Below are positions 5,212 to 11,505 of a stretch of 11,505 nt of DNA, piece by piece. This DNA comes from an uncultured Streptococcus sp. GTDB lineage: Bacteria > Bacillota > Bacilli > Lactobacillales > Streptococcaceae. The notes beneath the pieces were generated by a model. The model saw only the letters and a list, made by a program, of their open reading frames with translations. It ran no database searches and was not told the origin of the DNA. The DNA lies in contig NZ_CABFMF010000019.1 of NCBI RefSeq assembly GCF_901875575.1, positions 1 through 11,505 of the forward strand, given 5' to 3'. How positions within the stretch are numbered: position 1 is the first letter of the stretch; every line of letters begins with the position of its first letter. A program made the translations under genes and the position numbers.

Positions 5212-8200
5212 TTAATCCAATTCAAAAGAAAGTTGTTCTTGCTTTTCGTTTCCTTTTTCATGGAATTGTCTTAAGGCCTGATCAATAATATCTAAATCCG
5301 TTTCTGTTTCAATCAATGGCGCGAGTACATCGTATTCGGCCTTTTTAGTTTGATAATCCTCTTCCTTTGGAAAATTTTTCTCAATTTCTACCTTAGCAGT
5401 AGTCCATTTATCCTTTAATTCATCCAATAAGTTCTGAGTTTTCACTTGATCCTCCTTGATGTGATCAATCGTATGCTGAAGCCTTTGAATCGTCCCCAAA
5501 GGAGAATACAAATCTAAACTGACAGAATATTGATTTTCTCCTACAATCTTAACAGAGAAGGTTTCAGTAAGAGGTTGATTTATTGGAAGACTAAGCATTT
5601 TAATGTCAAATCCTCGATAGCTTGCTAAGGTACGAAATTCTTTGCTGTCAGCTTGATTATGACGGATAAGACGGTGTAGGGATTCCCCTGCTTCAGCTCG
5701 TTGATCAAAAGCTTGCTTACCTACCGTCATAGAAAATGCCTGGTCTTTCGATATTTCAGACTGTTGAATGTCGCCTTCATACTTGCTTAATCGTTTCTCA
5801 AGAATGGGCATATTTTCTTCACAGTAAGAGATTGTATGACGATAGTGATCCTTGCTGCGTTGAAAGGCGCGTCTTTGATTTTCTAATAGAGTCAAATCAT
5901 TCTCTAGTTCCATCTTATATTTGAGATAAGGATTACCTGTTGCTAGTGCCTTAAAATCAGAAGCTGTCATAGTCTGCTCATCAATGTCTTCTGCAGCACG
6001 AATCGGCTCCTTAGAAGTCATAATCTGCTTAATATAACGGAGTTTGTTCTCCTGAGTTGCCCATAGATAATTATCAAACGAACCTTTAGTAATGTAGTGG
6101 TAAATATCCACTTCCTTGTTTTCATTTCCCTGTCGGATAATCCGTCCATTGCGTTGCTGAATGTCACTTGGTCTCCACGGTACATCCAGATGATGAACTG
6201 CTTTCATCTTGCTCTGAACATTTAAACCTGTTCCTCCTTTTTCAGTTGAGGCAAGGAGAATCCGCACCTCTCCTGCATTGACCTTTCGAGACAAACTATT
6301 CTTCTTTTCATCACTATTGGCATCATGTACAAAGGCAATTTCCTTACTAGGGATTCCTCTATCAACTAATAAAGCCTTAATCTCAGAATAAACATCAAAG
6401 CCATTGTCCTTTTTCTTAGGTGTGCCAATATCTGAAAAAATCATCTGAGTAGCCTTATTTTCCATTCCTTCACGATAAATTCTTTCAACATTATCCACTA
6501 CCTGAAGCAGTTTATGATTGTCTGCTAGACTATAGCTAGAGTCCAATAAACGCATATCAATAGCTAGTTTCCGTGCCTCACCTGTTATCTTTAACATGTT
6601 ATCCTGGCTCGGATCAACTGTTCCACATTTGACCATATCTGACCTCATAACCAATTCTTCTAAATAGAGTTTCTGGTTTTCAGTTAACTCACTCTCAATA
6701 GGAATAATATGGGCTTCTGGAACAGGTAAATCCAACATATCTTGTGTTTGAATGTCGGCTGTTTCTTTATAGATTTTCATCAACTCAGGTAGATTGACAA
6801 ACTTTTTAAATCGTTTCTTAGGTTGGTACTTATCCCCTGTAGGAGCTAATTCCATAGAGTTTTGAATTTCTCCAAAAGCACCCACCCAAGAGTCAAAATA
6901 ATCAACTTGATAGCGTTTTAAGATATCTGGTTGAATGTAGTTCATCATAGTGTATAACTCACTAATAGAATTGGAAACAGGTGTTCCTGTCGCAAAGACA
7001 ATGTTTTTAAAATCATGTTCTTCCTGAATCTGTCGAACCTTCATTTCCATATCCACATTCTTCTTAGAGGTTGTATTGGTAATCCCTGCTACATTTCCAA
7101 GTCCAGTAATGGGACGTATATTTTTAAAGTGATGTGCTTCATCCACAAAGAGAAAATCAATTCCTAAGTTCTCAAAATCAATAAAACTATCACGATTGAA
7201 GCGTTGCAGTTCTTCCAATTGTTTCTCTAGACCACTTATTGATTGCTCTGCTTCTTTAACAGTATACTTATTTTCAGAATGTGTTTTAATCTCTCGTAGT
7301 TCATTGAGTTTATCCTCGATATAATTCATCTGTCTTTCCTTACTGACAGGGATTTTTTCAAATTGAGAATCCCCAATGACAATGGCATCGTAATCTCCTG
7401 TAATAATACGTGACACAAATTGTTTTCTTCTCGCCTTCACAAAATCTTTCTTAGTGGTCACAAAGACCTTTTTAGTAGGGAAAAATTTCATGATTTCTTG
7501 GCCAAATTGAGCAGACAAACTAGAAGGTACTACATACAAGGGCTTATGAACCATCCCCAACTCCTTTAATTTAAACCCAGCCCCAAGCATGGTCAAGGTC
7601 TTTCCTGAACCTACCTCATGAGCTAATAAGGCTCTTTTTTCTTCTACGATTCTTTGAATGGCATTCTCTTGATGAGGACGAAGACTGATGTTTTGTGCCA
7701 AGCCATCAATGACTAGATGGCTACCGTCATACTCTCGACTAACCGTTCGATTATAAAGACGATTATAGCTTTCTTCAATGACTTGTTGGACTTCTGGATA
7801 CCGTGAGACAAAGTCTTGAAAGAGTTCTTGTAAATGCTGCTCTTTTGCTCTTAGAACAGAGGTTTTTTCCAAATCTGTGATGGTCTTTTTCTTTTCTCCT
7901 TCCGTAACAGTCATGGTAATCGTCGGTTGGTTCGAATTAAGTAAATTCTCAAAAATCTTTCTTCCTGTATCATAACGTGACCCGCTGACTCCAAGACTAC
8001 TATCTTTTGCACTTGGATAGCGATAAGCAAATGATGTCCTTAAATGAACCTGCCCATCGACAGGATTCACTTCAATGACTTGTTCAACATCAGGCGAAGA
8101 TAATTCAAATTCACGATTGGTAAAACATTCAAAGGCAAATTTACCATAAACGGATTGAGGAATCCAACGTGACCCTATTTTAAACTCAATATCTGCCAGA

Positions 8201-11200
8201 TGAATCCGTGGAGGACGAACAGATTCTAACAAATCTAAAGCATGGGACCAGTCACATTCTTGGTTGTTTTCCTCCACTAATAGTTGAACTACTTCTATCT
8301 TGTTGAGAATGTCTCCTGATAAAAATTGGTTCTTAGAAAGATATTTTCTTTCTCCTCTTAAATAACTTTCTGGATCCATTAAAATCTGGTCTCCTAACTC
8401 ATCTAAAATAGCAGCTTGGCTATGTTCGGGATAAATTGATACCATATAGTCTAAATCAACCCCTCTACCATCCGATAAACTGGAGTTTAAGGCATCTAAA
8501 GCCGTTGAAACTCTTGCAATTACTCTCTCTGGCCTAACCAATGCTTTCTCAAAGGCTAAAGATTTTTTATATTTTACTTTCTGATCTTTAGAGTCAATGT
8601 ATTCATCTTCTAAACTTGCTAGTAAAGAATACTTATCGTCACTATCAAATAAGTTCCGATTGACTGAGGCATTCAAGTATCCAAATTGACTTACAAAGCG
8701 GTCATAGTCATGATTGAGTTTACTAAGTAATACCTGAAAATCTGTCCGACTATAATCTGGATGACGTTGAATTTCAATTAAGGCTTGATAGGTCTCTCTC
8801 AAATCAACCATGCCCTTAATACGACTAATATCCTTATCCGATAAGTGGCTTTCATAAAATACAGTTTTTTTGAACAGTCCCTTATATTTCCCTCTTTTAC
8901 TCGCTTCTTCTGACTTGTAAACATCTAGTGCTTCCTCATCTGTCAAATGAAGTTGTACGAATCGATCTATTTTATGTTCAGACAAAGAACTGTCCCATGC
9001 TTTAAAATCTCCCTTCTCATCTACATAATAACTAATTTCATCTACTTTTGAACTTTTCCGAATGCCATGCGTATCTCGGTAATAAATTTGATTTCCCTCA
9101 TATCCAAAAGAATAGAGAGCTAAGTCCTCACGTATACGACTTGGAATAGAATTATCCACTTCTTCTTGGATAAAAACAGGTGCTTTTAAAGAATTGTCAA
9201 TTGGTTTAGGTTCTTCCACATTCTCTAACGCTTCCATAATGTCAGTAGCTAATGTTTCTGATACCCCCTTAACATTGAGAGTTCCTCCATTAAAATTACG
9301 TACCTCATATTGACCCAAAACTTGTGTATTGTATTTCCCATCAAAATAAGGATTAATCCAGACACGCTTATCCTCCTCAAAGGGAATAGAGCCACTAAAG
9401 ACAAGCTCCTCTTCATTAAGATTCTTTGCTTGATCCTTTTGAAAGAAAAGGAGGTCTGTGGTTACACGAGTACCTGCAATCCTTTTAAAAGCCATATCCG
9501 GCAAACGAACTCCCCCTAAAAAATGAGTGTTGGTTTTAATCTCTTGTAAGACATTATCTGTCCGTTTATCCATTGTGCCAATAGAAGAGATAATCGACAC
9601 TTGTCCTCCGTCTCTTACTAAATCAAGTGAGTGTTTGACAAAGTAATCATGAATCATATAAGGTTTATCATAGTTTTTATCGGCAATGCGAAAATTTCCA
9701 AAAGGAACATTCGTTAAGACTAAATCAAAACTATTATTTTGATAGGGAACTTCTTCAAATCCTCGCACTTCAATATGGACATTTGGATGGAGTTGTTTTG
9801 CGATTGCGCCAGTCACACTGTCTAATTCAACCCCATAGAGTTCTGATTTATCTCGTATACTTCTAGGCATAGCCGCAAAGAAGTTCCCAGTCCCCATAGA
9901 AGGATCTAAAATCCTTCCTCCCTCAAAACCATCATCCAGTAATTTTTGCCAAATCTGGCGAATAATCATTGGGTCTGTATAATAGGCTGTGAGAGAACTT
10001 TGTTTCATGGTGGAGTATTCTGATTTACTTACTAAGCTCTTGAGAGTTAAACGTTCTGCTTCATACTTTGGATTGAGTTCATCAAAAAATTCATTGGCAA
10101 GGCCGCCCCACCCGACATACTTGGCTAGTAGCTCTTGTTCTTTTGGATTCGCTTGTCGTCCCTCTTTTTCTAATCTTTTAACAAGTTCAATAGAGGCGAT
10201 ATTCGTTTCAATCTTTTCTCGATTTGTCTTAGGATAAAAGTCCTCTAAATCATCTGGAAAAACAAAATCTTGAACGGGGACTTCCGTCTCTTCTATATCT
10301 GAAATAAGCGTTTCTGTTTCCTTATCTTTTTCCTTTTCTTCTTCCAGATAGGAAAACAAATCTATTTCCTGATTTTCACTTGATGAATCAATCTCAATCT
10401 CTGAATCTTCTTTTTCAAGTTCTACGATAGACAATACTTGTTCAATCTCTTCTAAACTGTTCAAGTATAAGATAGGACTTTCTTCAAATAACTGGTTGGA
10501 ATCATTGAATAGCTCTAGGCGAACTAAGTTATTTAACTGTGCATTTTCAATCGAAACCAACTGAAATACTTGTCCTTTATAACTTACTTGTGAACCGATT
10601 GGATATTCCCTCAAAGTTTCTTCTACAATCTTATCGACATTAGAAAAAGAGTTCGTTTCTTCCGTTTCCTGTTCAATATCACTTGAAGGAGATAAAACTT
10701 CCTCTACTTGATTAGACTTTTCTCTTATAGCCTTTACTTCATCAAAATGAGTAATAATCTTCAGCTTTTGTGTCAGTGGGAGTTGTGTGTAGTTTTCTTC
10801 ATGATAGACAAGATCCTTAACGGTATCTAAAGTAGCCATCAATTCTGAACCCAAATAGGCTAGAACATCTCCCTCTTTTTCCTCAAAATGAATCTCAAGA
10901 ACTTCTTTTTTAAGCTCTTTTGAATCAACCATTAGAAGAAATTCCTCTATATCTCTACTAATACGGTCAGATAGATTATTCGCAACCCGATAGACATTGA
11001 CTAAATTGACATCCTGATTCTGATGACATACAAGCTCACTTAATGGTGTTAGCTTCTCTTCTTCAGATTGGTTGTAAAATCGAGTGGAAAGATTATAGGT
11101 TGCGACTTCTAGCACCAAGTTTTTCTCAAAATTACTTAATTGAGATAATTTATCTAGACCCGCTTGTCCAAAACTTCTTGTGTAACTTTCCAAATCTTGG

Positions 11201-11424
11201 TCATTATTTTCAGAACTGGCCTCTAGGAAAGAAACAATATCTTGATCAAACGAATAGACGTGAGGAATCTCTTCTATCTTGCCCTCTTCAGCCAAAAAAC
11301 TCTCTACCAAATCCTGCCATTTCTCATCAAAATGTTGCGCTTGATAACGAAGAAATAGGTCCATTTTCTCCCTATCTTTTGGAATTGTTCCACGAAACAT
11401 AGCCAATAATTGCATTACTTCCAT
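5212..11424 (-). CDS. Giant N6-adenine DNA methylase-SF2/SNF2 helicase fusion
   Basis: The 2070-aa protein (numbered from ATG 11424) has an N-terminal region of unknown fold, an acidic linker near 340-400, and a methylase domain with YYTDP (from 482), motif I LDPSMGTGNFF (Asp507) and motif IV TNVPFGNF (Asn572, a variant of NPPF). A long spacer leads to an SF2 helicase: LRPHQ near 1248, Walker A HEVGSGKT (Lys1275), DEAH at 1428-1431, ATGTPVSNS, and motif VI QQRNGRIIRQG (Arg1761, Arg1764). A coiled-coil C-terminus follows. These fusions occur in ICEs, plasmids and phages; P1 DarB is a comparable anti-restriction protein, so a role in protecting or remodelling transferred DNA is likely but not proven. 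ATG 11424 has AAAGGAG 5 bases upstream; ATG 11439 would place that site inside the gene. No frameshift or stop interrupts it. Confidence 0.92.
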   Translation of the reverse strand: MEVMQLLAMFRGTIPKDREKMDLFLRYQAQHFDEKWQDLVESFLAEEGKIEEIPHVYSFDQDIVSFLEASSENNDQDLESYTRSFGQAGLDKLSQLSNFEKNLVLEVATYNLSTRFYNQSEEEKLTPLSELVCHQNQDVNLVNVYRVANNLSDRISRDIEEFLLMVDSKELKKEVLEIHFEEKEGDVLAYLGSELMATLDTVKDLVYHEENYTQLPLTQKLKIITHFDEVKAIREKSNQVEEVLSPSSDIEQETEETNSFSNVDKIVEETLREYPIGSQVSYKGQVFQLVSIENAQLNNLVRLELFNDSNQLFEESPILYLNSLEEIEQVLSIVELEKEDSEIEIDSSSENQEIDLFSYLEEEKEKDKETETLISDIEETEVPVQDFVFPDDLEDFYPKTNREKIETNIASIELVKRLEKEGRQANPKEQELLAKYVGWGGLANEFFDELNPKYEAERLTLKSLVSKSEYSTMKQSSLTAYYTDPMIIRQIWQKLLDDGFEGGRILDPSMGTGNFFAAMPRSIRDKSELYGVELDSVTGAIAKQLHPNVHIEVRGFEEVPYQNNSFDLVLTNVPFGNFRIADKNYDKPYMIHDYFVKHSLDLVRDGGQVSIISSIGTMDKRTDNVLQEIKTNTHFLGGVRLPDMAFKRIAGTRVTTDLLFFQKDQAKNLNEEELVFSGSIPFEEDKRVWINPYFDGKYNTQVLGQYEVRNFNGGTLNVKGVSETLATDIMEALENVEEPKPIDNSLKAPVFIQEEVDNSIPSRIREDLALYSFGYEGNQIYYRDTHGIRKSSKVDEISYYVDEKGDFKAWDSSLSEHKIDRFVQLHLTDEEALDVYKSEEASKRGKYKGLFKKTVFYESHLSDKDISRIKGMVDLRETYQALIEIQRHPDYSRTDFQVLLSKLNHDYDRFVSQFGYLNASVNRNLFDSDDKYSLLASLEDEYIDSKDQKVKYKKSLAFEKALVRPERVIARVSTALDALNSSLSDGRGVDLDYMVSIYPEHSQAAILDELGDQILMDPESYLRGERKYLSKNQFLSGDILNKIEVVQLLVEENNQECDWSHALDLLESVRPPRIHLADIEFKIGSRWIPQSVYGKFAFECFTNREFELSSPDVEQVIEVNPVDGQVHLRTSFAYRYPSAKDSSLGVSGSRYDTGRKIFENLLNSNQPTITMTVTEGEKKKTITDLEKTSVLRAKEQHLQELFQDFVSRYPEVQQVIEESYNRLYNRTVSREYDGSHLVIDGLAQNISLRPHQENAIQRIVEEKRALLAHEVGSGKTLTMLGAGFKLKELGMVHKPLYVVPSSLSAQFGQEIMKFFPTKKVFVTTKKDFVKARRKQFVSRIITGDYDAIVIGDSQFEKIPVSKERQMNYIEDKLNELREIKTHSENKYTVKEAEQSISGLEKQLEELQRFNRDSFIDFENLGIDFLFVDEAHHFKNIRPITGLGNVAGITNTTSKKNVDMEMKVRQIQEEHDFKNIVFATGTPVSNSISELYTMMNYIQPDILKRYQVDYFDSWVGAFGEIQNSMELAPTGDKYQPKKRFKKFVNLPELMKIYKETADIQTQDMLDLPVPEAHIIPIESELTENQKLYLEELVMRSDMVKCGTVDPSQDNMLKITGEARKLAIDMRLLDSSYSLADNHKLLQVVDNVERIYREGMENKATQMIFSDIGTPKKKDNGFDVYSEIKALLVDRGIPSKEIAFVHDANSDEKKNSLSRKVNAGEVRILLASTEKGGTGLNVQSKMKAVHHLDVPWRPSDIQQRNGRIIRQGNENKEVDIYHYITKGSFDNYLWATQENKLRYIKQIMTSKEPIRAAEDIDEQTMTASDFKALATGNPYLKYKMELENDLTLLENQRRAFQRSKDHYRHTISYCEENMPILEKRLSKYEGDIQQSEISKDQAFSMTVGKQAFDQRAEAGESLHRLIRHNQADSKEFRTLASYRGFDIKMLSLPINQPLTETFSVKIVGENQYSVSLDLYSPLGTIQRLQHTIDHIKEDQVKTQNLLDELKDKWTTAKVEIEKNFPKEEDYQTKKAEYDVLAPLIETETDLDIIDQALRQFHEKGNEKQEQLSFELD

Positions 11425-11429
11425 ACTTG

Positions 11430-11436
11430 CTCCTTT
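11430..11436 (-). promoter_or_regulatory. Ribosome binding site that sets the methylase-helicase start
   Basis: AAAGGAG on the minus strand lies 5 bases before ATG 11424 and only overlaps codons 2-4 of the alternative start at 11439, which has no good site of its own. This favours the shorter, 2070-aa reading. Confidence 0.75.
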
Positions 11437-11451
11437 CATCTATACGAAAAT

Positions 11452-11473
11452 AGGAGAATCACATGATTCCCCT
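11452..11473 (-). terminator. Hairpin between the upstream gene and the methylase-helicase gene
   Basis: On the minus strand, AGGGGAATCA and TGATTCTCCT form a 10-bp stem with one G-U pair and a 2-base centre (about 9 bp with a 4-base loop). ATTTT follows, so the T-tract is weak. It overlaps the upstream stop codon and ends 28 bases before the start at 11424. It could be a partial terminator or an mRNA-stabilising hairpin; the plus strand has a mismatch at the wobble position. Confidence 0.45.
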
Positions 11474-11505
11474 ACAACTCTATCTCCATTTCAACCTCTT
11501 GAGGA
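11472..11505 (-). CDS. C-terminal end of an upstream gene (partial)
   Basis: One minus-strand frame reads PQEVEMEIEL and then TAG (11474-11472), immediately followed by the hairpin at 11452-11473. The stop-then-hairpin layout and the acidic tail suggest the real end of an upstream ICE gene on the same strand. Only ten codons are visible, so the product cannot be named and a chance frame is possible. Confidence 0.4.
   Translation of the reverse strand, partial: PQEVEMEIEL

Noticed and set aside
9989..10237. Plus-strand ORF inside the methylase region
   Set aside because: It lies fully antisense to the conserved methylase coding sequence; the Ser/Leu-rich translation is a mirror of that gene.
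11043..11402. Plus-strand ORF of 119 codons at the 5' end of the methylase-helicase gene
   Set aside because: It is antisense to the N-terminal coding region, lacks a ribosome site and family features, and is best explained as a shadow frame.

Overview
The window is AT-rich and reads almost entirely on the minus strand. It looks like the backbone of a streptococcal integrative and conjugative element (ICE) of the broad Tn5252/ICESa2603 type. I base this on a giant DNA methylase-SF2 helicase fusion, a Toprim primase-like protein, a VirB8-like anchored protein, a run of small coiled-coil and membrane proteins, and a pezA-type regulator. The species cannot be fixed from sequence alone; a Streptococcus of the pneumoniae/mitis/suis/agalactiae groups fits best. 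No integrase, relaxase, VirB4/VirD4, oriT or att site is visible, so this is an internal segment.

Layout in the direction of transcription (high to low coordinates): the last codons of an upstream gene end at 11472 and are followed by a hairpin. The methylase-helicase gene (11424-5212) comes next, then an acidic 94-aa protein and a 98-aa three-helix membrane protein. A small gene on the opposite strand (4332-4529) interrupts the run. The VirB8-like 213-aa protein and the Toprim protein follow with almost no gap, then two small coiled-coil proteins that overlap by 4 bases. A rho-independent terminator sits directly after the second of these, with the next 91-aa gene just past it. The series ends with an ART-like (DUF3990-type) protein and an overlapping 75-aa protein, closed by a strong terminator at 477-519. 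A new transcription unit then starts with pezA, the antitoxin/repressor of the PezAT system, which runs off the left edge.

How the parts may work together: the methylase-helicase resembles phage P1 DarB-like anti-restriction fusions and may protect or process element DNA on transfer. The Toprim protein suggests priming or other handling of transferred single strands, and the VirB8-like protein belongs to the conjugation pore. The left end looks like a stability/defence cargo zone: a possible ART-based two-gene cassette with its own promoter and operator-like repeat, next to pezAT. The ART cassette is the best candidate for something not well described. Two start sites were moved from the longest possible ORF to internal ATGs with clear ribosome binding sites: the methylase-helicase to 11424 and the membrane protein to 4839.
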